From Candidatus Ozemibacter sibiricus (GTDB lineage: Bacteria > Muiribacteriota > Ozemobacteria > Ozemobacterales > Ozemobacteraceae), in the NCBI GenBank assembly GCA_003327425.1, contig QOQW01000016.1, positions 86,564 to 150,563 on the forward strand: a stretch of 64,000 nucleotides of DNA. Direction: 5' to 3'. The notes below the pieces were generated by a model that saw only the letters and a list, made by a program, of their open reading frames with translations, made no database searches and was not told the DNA's origin. The first letter of the stretch is position 1. The number at the start of each line of letters is the position of its first letter. Positions 25,976-34,865 of this stretch are shown here, in pieces. The position numbers and the translations under genes were made by a program.

Positions 25976-28282
25976 ATGCGCTGTCGATGGTTGACCCGGT
26001 GGTGGCTGGGAGTGATCTTCTGCGGGATGCTGGCTCCCGCCTGGGGAAGGACCTGGTACACCCTGCCCCCGCCGGTGCCGAACCTGAAGCAGGTCATGAC
26101 GACGCTGCTCGATGGCGGGGATATCTGGGTCGGGTACCGTGATTACGGCCTCGTCCGCATGGATTTCTACGGGACGATCCAGAAGTCCTTTACCCCGGCC
26201 AATGGGTTGCCCGGCCCGACCGTCACAGCCATCGTGCGCGTCGGCAACGATCTGTGGGTCGGCACCGCCGATGGCCTGGCCTTCATCGACGACGGCGGCA
26301 CCATCAAATCCTTCACCGCCGATCATGGGCTGCCCGACAACGGCATCACCTGCCTGGCCACCCGCGATGGGGAACTGTTCGTCGGCACCATGCGCGGCCT
26401 GGCCCGCTATCGGGGCGGCTCCTTCGATGTCTGGACGGAAGCGCGCGGCCTGCCCACCGACCATATCACCGGCTTGTGCGATTCCCCGCTCGGCATGCTG
26501 GTGACCACGACGAAAGGCTGGGCCATCGTCCAGGGTTCGAACATCGACAGCCATACCCTGGGCACCGATGCCGACCTGCCCTGCGAATGGTTCACCTGTG
26601 CCGCCTACTACAAATATCGCCGCTTCGGCTCGACCGCCGACGACTGGGTCGTCCTCGGCACCGCCGGCGAAGGGTTGTACTTGTACAACGATCGGAAATA
26701 CACATCGCTGCGCACCGCCGATCCAGGGCTGGCCGCCACCTGGATCACCTGCCTCGCCTATGAGCCGGTCACCGAGCGGCTCTGGGTCGGCACCAAAGAG
26801 GGGCTGGCCATCAAAGATGTCAAGGACGGCCCGTGGGAGCTGGTCACTGCGGCCAACAGCGGGCTGGTGTCCGATGCGATCAATCATCTCAGTCTGATGG
26901 CGATCGATCATCCCATCAAGGACTACGAGCCCATGAACGCCTCCGGCCAGCCCCAGCTGCGCGGCGGTTGCGGATGCGCCTGCGCCACCTGCACGCGGAA
27001 CATCGCCAGCGCTTCCCCCCAGCCCTGCAAAGGGGTGTGCTATGCCCCTCTCCTCAATCCGACCTGCAAAGTGCTGCATGTGATCCAGACCTGGGCCGGC
27101 ATCGCCACCGACGAAGGGGCCAATGTGTTTTTCGAGAAGAACCTCCCGCACCACGGTCAGGGCAACTTCTACACCTATCTGGCCAACATGGGCTGGAAGG
27201 TGGTGGGCCTGGGCGTCGGCGAACGGGTCTATGCGGCGGTCCATCCGCCGGGGGCCCTGACCGGCTTCCTGTTCGCCTTCGTCCCGCCGAAGGTGGAATT
27301 CGTGCCTGATTTTCCGCGCCCCCCCGCGGTGCGGTTCCCCAGCGAGGTGAATGTGCTCGTCGCCACGCATGACGGACGTCCCGCCGTCGGCGGCTACAAA
27401 TTCGGGCGCGGCGGGCTCGCCATCTTGACCGGCGCCGAAAATGGCTCCTGGTCCATCTACGATGGCGATGCCGGGTTGCGCGATGCCAACGTCACCGCGC
27501 TGTATCAAGACAAGAACACGCTGCTGATCGGCACCGGCGGGCTGTCCGACGGCACGTTCGACTTCCGGACCAAGACTGGTACCATCGGTAGCAGCGGCAA
27601 CCTCTATCGCTGGCGCGACGGGCAGATCGAATCGTTCCCGCGCGAGGGCCTGCCGTTCAGCACGCCGAGCTCGATGTTCCGCTCAGCGGTGACCGCCATC
27701 TGCGCCGATAACGACAAGATCTATGTCGGCACCAATGGCGACGGGGTGTACATCTTCGATGGCGTGTCCTGGACCCGGTGGGAGACCCTGAGCACCAAAG
27801 GGCTGTCCAGCGATTTCATCCAGGCCCTGGCGGTGCGCGACGGCATCCTCTACGTCGGCAGCAAAAAGGGGCTCGACTGCTTCGGGCCGGGGTTCTGCCT
27901 GCACACCGATATCACCTCGTTCGGAGCCTATTCGAACGAAGTCGAGGCCCTGCTCTTCGACGATTCGGAAGGGGACGAGTCGAAGCTGGTGCTCTGGGTC
28001 GGCCATCGCAACGGCCTGCTGCGGATCAGCACCGAAGAGGGCGTCATGGTGCATGGCGGCAAACCCCGCGCCCAGGGCATGGGCAGCATGGCCTGGCCTT
28101 CGCGGGGCGTGCTCTCGGCGAAGGCTCTGGTCGGGTGGGCCTGGCCGGGCAATCCCAACGAAGGCGGCCCGGATGTCTGTCCCTTCGATGGGCTGCCGGG
28201 CAACCACATCTACGCCCTGGCCTACGACGATCTCAATCTCTGGATCGCCACCGACAACGGCATCGGCCGCCTGCGGAAGTGA
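25976..28282 (+). CDS. Exported multi-blade beta-propeller protein (two-component-regulator-propeller type) with Cys-rich insert
   Basis: A 768-aa exported protein. The signal peptide ends near residue 24 (PAWG). It is then built from repeats of the Reg_prop type, DLWVGTADGLAFID..G..KSFT, found in the sensor parts of hybrid two-component receptors. At least 12 such blades are visible, so two propellers are likely. No membrane helix, kinase or other output domain follows; the protein is probably periplasmic or secreted. Between the two blade sets (about residues 325-365) sits a Cys-rich insert with a CGCACATC core and three further Cys. It may hold a metal or disulfides. GAAGGGAG precedes the start; GTG 25973 is equally possible. 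A related, shorter protein is encoded at 47120-48823. Confidence 0.8.
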   Translation: MRCRWLTRWWLGVIFCGMLAPAWGRTWYTLPPPVPNLKQVMTTLLDGGDIWVGYRDYGLVRMDFYGTIQKSFTPANGLPGPTVTAIVRVGNDLWVGTADGLAFIDDGGTIKSFTADHGLPDNGITCLATRDGELFVGTMRGLARYRGGSFDVWTEARGLPTDHITGLCDSPLGMLVTTTKGWAIVQGSNIDSHTLGTDADLPCEWFTCAAYYKYRRFGSTADDWVVLGTAGEGLYLYNDRKYTSLRTADPGLAATWITCLAYEPVTERLWVGTKEGLAIKDVKDGPWELVTAANSGLVSDAINHLSLMAIDHPIKDYEPMNASGQPQLRGGCGCACATCTRNIASASPQPCKGVCYAPLLNPTCKVLHVIQTWAGIATDEGANVFFEKNLPHHGQGNFYTYLANMGWKVVGLGVGERVYAAVHPPGALTGFLFAFVPPKVEFVPDFPRPPAVRFPSEVNVLVATHDGRPAVGGYKFGRGGLAILTGAENGSWSIYDGDAGLRDANVTALYQDKNTLLIGTGGLSDGTFDFRTKTGTIGSSGNLYRWRDGQIESFPREGLPFSTPSSMFRSAVTAICADNDKIYVGTNGDGVYIFDGVSWTRWETLSTKGLSSDFIQALAVRDGILYVGSKKGLDCFGPGFCLHTDITSFGAYSNEVEALLFDDSEGDESKLVLWVGHRNGLLRISTEEGVMVHGGKPRAQGMGSMAWPSRGVLSAKALVGWAWPGNPNEGGPDVCPFDGLPGNHIYALAYDDLNLWIATDNGIGRLRK

Positions 28283-28316
28283 TCACCCCGCGGCCGTCGT
28301 TCCGCGCGGTGGGCGA

Positions 28317-29237
28317 CTACGTCATCGTAGCGGGCAGACCGAGGCGTTGCGCGAGTTCCGCGTATCCGCCTTCCCAGGTCGGAAACAGGCCCGCCGGTGC
28401 GGGGCGCCGTCGGGTGAACGGCGTCTGCAGCAGGAAGACCGGGATGCCGACCGCCCCGGCCACCAGATCCTTGCCCTGGTCGTTGCCGACCATCAGGCAG
28501 CGCTCGGCGGGCAGGCGCAGATGGGCGAGCAGTTCTTGGTAGAAGCGGGGCGAGTCTTTCTGGCTCGAATAGAGATCGCTGCCGGTGACATGGACGAACC
28601 AGGCAGGGGCATAGCCGATGCTGGCCAGGCGGTCACGGTTGAAGGCCGCCGGCATGACCGGACTGGTCGCCACCGCCTGCTGGAACCGGCCGCTCTGGTG
28701 GGCGGCCTGCACCAGGGCTCGCGCGACGGGAATGGGACGCAGGAAGCGTTGGACGGCGGCGCCCACCTCCGGCATGGCCAGCAACTCCCGCGTCAGAGCG
28801 GCGATCGCGGTGGGTGAACGGCCCAACGACGCGGCCATCAGCCGGTTGAAACATTGGTCGTTGGTGGAGGGGCCGGGGTTGCGCATCATGCGCCGCCAAG
28901 CGCGCGCCGTCACCAGCAGGGCGCGCAGCCAGGGCTCCTCGCGGGCCAGCCGTCGCAGATAGGCCCAGGCGATATGGCCCACCACCTGCAGGCTGGTCCA
29001 GATGGCCAGCGTGCCGTCCAGATCCCAGAGGATGGCGTCGGGGCGCCAGGTGGGCGGCAGATCGGCGGCCCGGCGCGGGGCGAAACCGAACTGGAGGAAA
29101 CGATCAAGACGGTCAGCCGCCAGGGGAGGCGACCCCGCCGCTGGCTCGGCGGCCTGGCCGCCGGCAGCCCCTGGCGCAGCCGTCGCCGACAGGGGAGGGG
29201 GAGGCAGGGGCGGTTTCGCGAGCGATGGCGCTGTCAT
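28317..29237 (-). CDS. HAD-superfamily hydrolase
   Basis: A 306-aa protein of the haloacid-dehalogenase superfamily. After a Pro/Ala-rich, probably disordered N-terminus (1-60) comes motif I, WDLDGTL, with nucleophile Asp72 and acid/base Asp74. A helical cap follows, then a motif II Ser/Thr region (AVATSPV), a lysine before DSPRFYQE, and motif IV GNDQGKD. This is the phosphoglycolate-phosphatase-like subgroup, so a small phosphate ester is the probable substrate. Its start overlaps the stop of the PEP-mobile-domain gene as ATGA, indicating translational coupling. It is the last gene of the operon that begins with hemerythrin. Confidence 0.85.
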   Translation of the reverse strand: MTAPSLAKPPLPPPPLSATAAPGAAGGQAAEPAAGSPPLAADRLDRFLQFGFAPRRAADLPPTWRPDAILWDLDGTLAIWTSLQVVGHIAWAYLRRLAREEPWLRALLVTARAWRRMMRNPGPSTNDQCFNRLMAASLGRSPTAIAALTRELLAMPEVGAAVQRFLRPIPVARALVQAAHQSGRFQQAVATSPVMPAAFNRDRLASIGYAPAWFVHVTGSDLYSSQKDSPRFYQELLAHLRLPAERCLMVGNDQGKDLVAGAVGIPVFLLQTPFTRRRPAPAGLFPTWEGGYAELAQRLGLPATMT

Positions 29238-31294
29238 CGGTCCTCCGCGGCGGTGGCCGACGGGAAGAGCACCGTTCCGGTCGTGCCGTCCACTTCGAGC
29301 GGCTCGCCGTCGACGAGCCTGTCCCAGATTCCAGCGAGGCCCAGCACGGCCGGCAGCCGATACTCGCGGGCCGCGATGGCGCCGTGCGACAGCACCGATC
29401 CGGTCTCGGCCACCAGCCCGGCCGCCCGCGGAAAGACCATCGAGAAGAACGGATCGGGCGAGCGCACCACCAGGATGTCGCCGGGCTCGACCCGCTCCAG
29501 ATCGGCAATGGTGGCCAGTTTGCGAGCAGGGCCCCGGCCTTTCCCTGGCGAGGCCGCCACCCCGCGCTGGCAGACGGGCCGCCCTCGCGCTCTGAGGGGG
29601 GGCGCGCGGTCGTCGCCGGTCTGTTCGTCGGTCGACGCTCCGGACCGGAGGCAGGTGCCAGACAGACCATTCGGGCGCATCTCTCCATCGCCTGGCCTGT
29701 CCGTCGAACGGCCAGGCGATGCCGCCTCGGCTGGCGGGTGGGGCGAGACCCGCTCCTCGCGGAAGCTGGCTGTCGGGCCGCCAAGGCTTTCGCCGTGCGA
29801 GGCGATCGTCATCTCGGCCGGCGAGGCGACGACGGTGGCCCGCCCCTCTCTGGCAGGCGCCCTGGCCACGTTCTCCACCGCAGGCGGGGTGGGCGGACCT
29901 TCCCGGGCGGCTCGGTCGTGGGCTCGCTGCCGTTGGCTGATCAGCTCGTCCAGCGAGCCGTGCTGGTCGCGGCGCAGCAGGTCGCGCACTTCTCGGTCGG
30001 TCAGCCAGTAGATGTCTTCGGGGCGAGCCAGCCGGCCGCGCCGGACGAGTTCCGTTCCCAGTTTGCCGATCAAGCGGCGGGTCGGAGGAAAGACCAGTCC
30101 CGTGTAGAAATGGTGCTCTTCATCGATGATCAGGAAGGTGCGCAGCGTCTCGATCAGGAATTCGGCCAGACCTCTTGCTACCGGCCAGGGAGCGAGGGCG
30201 GTCAGCACGGAGTTCCGGGCGTGGGCTGGCTCGTCGGAACGAGTCGCTGCCGCCAACGGCCCGGTTCCGCGGGCCTCGCTGGCGACGCCACCCGTCCTCG
30301 CCTCGGCGGCGGCGGCCCGGGCCAGGGTCAGCAGACGCTCGGGGTCTTCCCCCAGGGTGGGGAAACGCAGGTCCCAGCCGGGGGCGAGGTGGCCGAATTC
30401 CCGGCAGAAGGCTTCCCAGGCCGCCCGCGCCGGAGGGGGCCACTCCTCGGGGCGAGCCGACGGCTGCGACGCGGCCAAATGGCCCAGCTCGGCCAGCCGC
30501 CGATGGAAGGCCAGGGTCGCGTTCTCGTCCAGTCCGGCGGCCAGCCGCGCCGGCAGACTGGTCGGGTCGGGCAGCTCCGCCAGCCGGGCCAGCTCGATCA
30601 GCATCAGGGCTGCCACTTCCCGGACCGCGAAGATGACCAGGTCGGGTTCGATGTAGGCGATCATCTCGGCGCGCAGTTCATCGCCGAGCGCCAGGAGGGC
30701 GGGCCAGTCATCGACCTGGGCGATCCGCTCGGCCAGCGCGGCCACGCGGGTCTTGAAGCGGGCCAGCACCGACGGCCAGGCCCGTCGCACGTCGCCGCCG
30801 ATCCGGGCGAGGAATCGGCGCACGGCCCCGCCGGCCAGGGCCAGGACCGGCGAATCGAGGCGGTCGCCCAGGCGCGTGCGCATCGTCTCGGGCGCTCGCA
30901 GGAACCGGGCCACCGCGCGCAGATTCTTCCAGAATCCCGGGCCGTCCCCCAGGCGGGGCAGCACCTCGGCCAGGAGCCCGATCTGTTCGCCGATCCCGAG
31001 TCGTACCTTGAAGCGCTGCTTGAAGTCGAAGGCATCGGCATTGGCGTAGATCCAGCCGTTCACCGAACAGGCCAGTTCGGTGCGGGCGTCGAGCGGCCGG
31101 CCCATGAACTCGGCGAATGAACGCACTCCCCGGTCGAACACCTCCTGGATGTTGCTCCAGCCCAGGGGGCTCAACGGGAAGGGATAGCGTTCCGCCGTCA
31201 GGGCCCGCGTCCACCGGATCCCTGGCGGAAAGGCCCCGCTCGCCGCCGCGTCGGCGGCCTTCCCTTCAGGGCAGCAGGGCGGCAGCGCGCTCAT
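29234..31294 (-). CDS. PEP-utilising-enzyme mobile (swivelling His) domain protein without ATP-grasp domain
   Basis: A 686-aa protein. Its C-terminal 90 residues are a PEP-utilisers mobile domain, as in PEP synthase and rifampicin phosphotransferase. GDILVVRSPDPFFS is followed by SVLSHGAIAARE, in which His637 is the swivelling phospho-carrier position. The N-terminal ATP-grasp domain of those enzymes is missing. Instead there is about 480 aa of helical sequence (WSNIQEVFDRG... EEHHFYTGLVFPP) like the middle part of rifampicin-phosphotransferase-type proteins. A variable Pro/Arg-rich linker (about 490-590) follows. Without ATP-grasp it cannot complete the known reaction alone. A partner or altered chemistry is inference. 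It sits 4 nt from the nucleotidyltransferase gene upstream and overlaps the HAD gene downstream. Confidence 0.78.
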   Translation of the reverse strand: MSALPPCCPEGKAADAAASGAFPPGIRWTRALTAERYPFPLSPLGWSNIQEVFDRGVRSFAEFMGRPLDARTELACSVNGWIYANADAFDFKQRFKVRLGIGEQIGLLAEVLPRLGDGPGFWKNLRAVARFLRAPETMRTRLGDRLDSPVLALAGGAVRRFLARIGGDVRRAWPSVLARFKTRVAALAERIAQVDDWPALLALGDELRAEMIAYIEPDLVIFAVREVAALMLIELARLAELPDPTSLPARLAAGLDENATLAFHRRLAELGHLAASQPSARPEEWPPPARAAWEAFCREFGHLAPGWDLRFPTLGEDPERLLTLARAAAAEARTGGVASEARGTGPLAAATRSDEPAHARNSVLTALAPWPVARGLAEFLIETLRTFLIIDEEHHFYTGLVFPPTRRLIGKLGTELVRRGRLARPEDIYWLTDREVRDLLRRDQHGSLDELISQRQRAHDRAAREGPPTPPAVENVARAPAREGRATVVASPAEMTIASHGESLGGPTASFREERVSPHPPAEAASPGRSTDRPGDGEMRPNGLSGTCLRSGASTDEQTGDDRAPPLRARGRPVCQRGVAASPGKGRGPARKLATIADLERVEPGDILVVRSPDPFFSMVFPRAAGLVAETGSVLSHGAIAAREYRLPAVLGLAGIWDRLVDGEPLEVDGTTGTVLFPSATAAEDR

Positions 31295-31298
31295 GGAA

Positions 31299-32693
31299 TC
31301 AATCGAAACTGGCCATGAACGCCATGATCTGGGCCTCGTCCTGGCCGAGGCGTTCGCGCAGCTCGTCCATGCGGCGGCGACCGCCGCGGCCGCTGGCCAG
31401 CAGCGACGCCGCCAGCTCGAGCAGCGACTTCAGCATCAACAGACCGAACACGGCCAGGCCATACTCGCGTCCCACTTCGCGCGCCGTCCGCCAGAGGTTC
31501 ATCGCGAACAGCCAGGCCGGCGATCGTTCCCCCGGCCGACAGGCGTTGGTGCGGGAGAAGACCTGCCGCGGCGGCAGCAGCAGCCGGTGCCAGAAGGTCG
31601 CCCACCATTTCGCTTTGGGGATGAACCGGTTCTCGAAGGTGAAGGCCAGGTAGGCCTTCTCGATCTCCGACGACCAGGTGCTGCGGCTCTCGGCCAGCAG
31701 GTCGGCGCGCGCCGCCAGCCGCTCGGTGTCCCGCCCCACGAAGGGATCGGCGGTCGCCCGCCATCGCTGCATCCACCGTGCGGGAATGGTCAGACCATAC
31801 ATCGCCTCGGCCAGTCGCAGCGGTCGCAAGACCGCGGTCGCGGTGCCGGCTTCTTCCACCATCCGTCCGAAGGTGTCCCAGTCGAAATCAGGATGGGCCC
31901 GCACCAGGTTCGCCACATCGCCCAGCTCTTTCAGGCCCGTTTTGTAATAATGGAAATGCACGCCCAGGTGATGCAGGGCGTCGAGGGGGCTGAGCGCCGC
32001 CACCGCGCGGCCGGCCACCCGCAAGGGCTGCCGCCGGGCCCAGGTGCCGTCGTAGTCGAGACGGTAGCCGGTCTTCGGGTTGACCAGGCCCCAATGCAAC
32101 CCCAGCACGAACGTCAGGTCGCGCGAGACGTGGGCAGGCAGATGATAGGACCGGCGAGGATCGGGCACCGCCTGCGGGTCGTCCTCCTCTTCGCCGCCAT
32201 CCAGCAGCGCCAGCGGCACCAGCTCCAGCTCGCGCAGCACCTCTCGCAACGCCGGCACATCGGCGGGCCGGAAGAGCAGGTCGAGATCGTTCATCTTCTT
32301 GTAGGCGGGGTCGGCGTAGATCGTTTCGCCGAACGCCACGCCCTTCAAGACGATGACCGGAATGCCGCGCGCCGCCAACCGGTCGAATAGCTCGCCGGCC
32401 CGCGCCAGTCGGACGCGGGCCAGCTGCTCGACAGTCGTCCGTCGGGAGGCGATCGCCTGGCGCACCTGGGGCGGCAGGCTCTCCCAGAGCCCCAGGCGAT
32501 GGGTGGTCGTCCATACGAGGGGACCTACATCGTTGTGGCGCAGCAGGCGCCGGAAGCGGCGCCACTCGATGTCGGACAGGCCCGCCGCCAATCGGCGGGC
32601 CTCCTCGGCTTCGGCTGGCATGGGCTGCGCCAGGGTCAACCGCACCAGCAACCGATCCGGGGCCGGCATCCCGGAACCAAACGCGGAGGCCAT
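31299..32693 (-). CDS. Uncharacterised nucleotidyltransferase-family protein (PF14907-like)
   Basis: A 464-aa protein matching the uncharacterised nucleotidyltransferase group often found near polysaccharide or peptide-modification genes. The signature LKGVAFGETIYADPAYKKMNDLDLLF contains the Lys117-Gly pair and the catalytic-type Asp136-x-Asp138. A His-rich block (LHWGLVNPK, GVHFHYYKTGLKELGD) follows, as usual in the family. It probably transfers a nucleotide to a small molecule or protein; the substrate is unknown. A C-terminal hydrophobic helix (about 425-445) may attach it to the membrane. The start is ATG 32693 (GTG 32696 is also possible), only 4 nt after the hemerythrin stop. Confidence 0.75.
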   Translation of the reverse strand: MASAFGSGMPAPDRLLVRLTLAQPMPAEAEEARRLAAGLSDIEWRRFRRLLRHNDVGPLVWTTTHRLGLWESLPPQVRQAIASRRTTVEQLARVRLARAGELFDRLAARGIPVIVLKGVAFGETIYADPAYKKMNDLDLLFRPADVPALREVLRELELVPLALLDGGEEEDDPQAVPDPRRSYHLPAHVSRDLTFVLGLHWGLVNPKTGYRLDYDGTWARRQPLRVAGRAVAALSPLDALHHLGVHFHYYKTGLKELGDVANLVRAHPDFDWDTFGRMVEEAGTATAVLRPLRLAEAMYGLTIPARWMQRWRATADPFVGRDTERLAARADLLAESRSTWSSEIEKAYLAFTFENRFIPKAKWWATFWHRLLLPPRQVFSRTNACRPGERSPAWLFAMNLWRTAREVGREYGLAVFGLLMLKSLLELAASLLASGRGGRRRMDELRERLGQDEAQIMAFMASFD

Positions 32694-32697
32694 CACG

Positions 32698-33108
32698 TCA
32701 TTGCACGCCTCGCTCCCGCAGGAAGGGGGCATACGCTTGATCCGATCCGAGAATGTGGGTGTTGAGCCAGTCTTTGAGAAGGTTCATCACTCGCAGGGTC
32801 AGCACCGGCTTGCCGGCCGCCAGATCCTTCGAGACGTCGGCCACTTGCTGCACCAGACCTTGATGTTCGCGGATGTGGACCGCCGCTTTGGGATACCGGT
32901 GTTCGGCAAAGAGCTTTTCCTCATGGGCGAAATGGGTCTTGGTGTAGGCGGCAAGATCGTGCAAAACCTTGCCGAGAATGTCGTTGCCTTTGCCCTCTTT
33001 CATGGCCAGGAACAATTCGTTGATCAGGCCGACCAGCCGACGATGCTGGCTATCGATCGAGGGAATTCCCGTGGCGTAGTGGTCCTTCCAGGGGAAGAAA
33101 TCAGACAT
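32698..33108 (-). CDS. Bacteriohemerythrin
   Basis: A 136-aa four-helix O2-binding protein with a di-iron site. All ligands are visible: His22, His59 and Glu63 (HFAHEE), His78 and His82 (HIREH), and His118 with Asp123 (THILGSD). The WKDHYATGIPSIDSQH opening is typical of single-domain bacteriohemerythrins. It is thought to store or deliver O2 or to serve as an oxygen sensor. It is the first gene of an operon with the nucleotidyltransferase, PEP-mobile and HAD genes, and lies just downstream of the chemosensory cluster. The start is ATG 33108, with AAAGGAG 8 nt upstream. Confidence 0.92.
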   Translation of the reverse strand: MSDFFPWKDHYATGIPSIDSQHRRLVGLINELFLAMKEGKGNDILGKVLHDLAAYTKTHFAHEEKLFAEHRYPKAAVHIREHQGLVQQVADVSKDLAAGKPVLTLRVMNLLKDWLNTHILGSDQAYAPFLRERGVQ

Positions 33109-33142
33109 GGTGGTCTCCTTTGCAAAGAGATTCGATGACGGT

Positions 33143-33151
33143 AGTCTATCA
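33143..33151 (-). promoter_or_regulatory. Extended -10 promoter element upstream of hemerythrin
   Basis: TGATAGACT on the minus strand lies 34 nt upstream of the start codon at 33108. The TGn extension is present and no -35 is evident. It suggests that the hemerythrin operon has its own promoter in the 154-bp gap after cheA. Confidence 0.4.
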
Positions 33152-33262
33152 CACCTCATCCTGCTGGGCGGCCTGCCGATCGGGGTCTATTGGCTCGCAA
33201 CAGCGTCGGATCCCCTTGGTCAGAGGCCAAAGGTCGGGGGAAAAACGGCGGGCGGACGGGGT

Positions 33263-34852
33263 TCAGTGCAGGCGTTCGGCCTGCTCCTGGCGGGTGAGGC
33301 GGCTGACGTCGATGATCAGCGCGATCGAGCCATCGCCCAGGATGGTCGCCCCCGAGAACTCGGGCACGCGCCGGTACATCTTGCCCAGGGGTTTGATCAC
33401 GGTCTTGTGCTCCCCGATCACCGCGTCCACCAGCAGGCCGATCCGGGCCTCGCGCGTGTGGCAGATGACCACCTGCTCGATGGCGGGGCGGTCGCCGGCC
33501 ATGCCGAAGCGCTGCCGCAGCGGAATGAACGGCACCATCTGCCCGCGCACCTCGACCAGGTTCTTGCCGGTGAAGGTATCATGGTCGGTCTGCCGCAATT
33601 GGATGCACTCCTCCACGACCGAGAGCGGTAGGATGAACGATTGCCCCGCGAGCGTCACCAGCAGGCCGTCGATGATGGCCAGAGTGAGGGGCAGCGTGAT
33701 GTCGACCTGGGTGCCCTGGCCGGGCACGCTGGCGATGTCGAGGGTGCCGCGCAGATCCTCGATGGTCTTCTTGACCACATCCATGCCCACCCCTCGTCCA
33801 GAGACGTTGGTCACCTGCGTCGCCGTCGAAAACCCTGGCAGGAAGATCAGGCTGAAGATCTCTTTGTCGGAGAGTTCGGTGCCAGGCGGCACCAGCTTGC
33901 GCTCGATCGCCTTGGCCAGAATCGCCTCCCGCCGCAGGCCGCCCCCGTCGTCGCGCACGTGGATGACCACATGACCGCCGACGTGTTCCGCCGACAGATG
34001 GATCGTGCCCTTGCGCGGCTTGCCGGCGGCCTCTCGCACCGCGGGCGGTTCGATGCCGTGGTCGGCGCTGTTGCGGATCAGGTGCATCAACGGCTCGTCG
34101 AGCTTGTCGATCACCGTCTTGTCGATCTCGGTCTCGCCCCCGGCCGTGGTCAGCTCGATCTCCTTGCCCAGCCCCACTGCCAGATCATGGACGAGCCGCT
34201 TGAACTTGCTGAAGGTGGCCTCGATGGGCAGCATCCGGATGCTCAACGCATTGTCGCGCAGGCCGTTGGTCAGGCGGCTGACCTCCTCCGAGATGGCGTT
34301 GAGGTTGAAGGCCTGCAGCACCTCGGCCAGGCGGTCCGGGCTGGTCTCGCGCAAGGTCGCGGTCGCCTGGGCGAGCCGTTCCTGCACCGTGACCAGCTCG
34401 CCGATCAGATTGACCAGCTTGTCGAGCTTGAGCGAGCTGACCCGGATGCTGGTGACCGCCTCGCTTTTAACCCGCCGTTCGGCCGCCTCCTTCTGTCGGC
34501 GTTGTTCCCGCAGGGCATCGTCGACTTGATCACGGCTGAGGAGTCCTTGCTCGACGAGCCGCTCGCCGATCGGCTTCTGCTTGGCCAGTTCCTGGTTCAA
34601 CGCCTCGGGCGAGACCGCCCCCCGCTCTACCAGGATCTGCCCGAGCAACTGGACCCCGCCCCCTGTTCCTTCCTCCTTGGCTGGCTCGGCGACCTCCTCG
34701 ATGGTCGCCTGCCCATCGCCCACCAGTGACGCCAAAAGGTCGCGCACCTGGGCCGGATCGGCGGTGGTGCGCAGGAGCAGTTCCAGACTGCTGGCCTCTC
34801 CGGAGGTGCCGCCGGTGGATGGGGGGGTGAGCGATCTTGCACTCTCGGTCAT
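33263..34852 (-). CDS. cheA: CheA histidine kinase core lacking the HPt domain (split CheA)
   Basis: A 529-aa chemotaxis kinase with domains P3-P4-P5 but no phosphorylatable P1. Residues 69-118 hold two short repeats (LGQILVERGAVSPEAL and IGERLVEQGLLSRDQV) like those in GspE/MshE N-domains. Then come P3 dimerisation (about 135-215), a P4 ATPase with an intact N-box (HLIRNSADHGIE, Asn261 and Asp264), G1 (DDGGG, 301-305), F-box and G2 (GRGVGMDVV). The CheW-like P5 spans about 390-520. It should phosphorylate an HPt in trans. The obvious partner is the HPt protein whose gene ends 13 nt upstream; the HPt of the second CheA is another. It is the last gene of the chemotaxis operon. Confidence 0.93.
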   Translation of the reverse strand: MTESARSLTPPSTGGTSGEASSLELLLRTTADPAQVRDLLASLVGDGQATIEEVAEPAKEEGTGGGVQLLGQILVERGAVSPEALNQELAKQKPIGERLVEQGLLSRDQVDDALREQRRQKEAAERRVKSEAVTSIRVSSLKLDKLVNLIGELVTVQERLAQATATLRETSPDRLAEVLQAFNLNAISEEVSRLTNGLRDNALSIRMLPIEATFSKFKRLVHDLAVGLGKEIELTTAGGETEIDKTVIDKLDEPLMHLIRNSADHGIEPPAVREAAGKPRKGTIHLSAEHVGGHVVIHVRDDGGGLRREAILAKAIERKLVPPGTELSDKEIFSLIFLPGFSTATQVTNVSGRGVGMDVVKKTIEDLRGTLDIASVPGQGTQVDITLPLTLAIIDGLLVTLAGQSFILPLSVVEECIQLRQTDHDTFTGKNLVEVRGQMVPFIPLRQRFGMAGDRPAIEQVVICHTREARIGLLVDAVIGEHKTVIKPLGKMYRRVPEFSGATILGDGSIALIIDVSRLTRQEQAERLH

Positions 34853-34865
34853 GCTTGCCCTTGCC

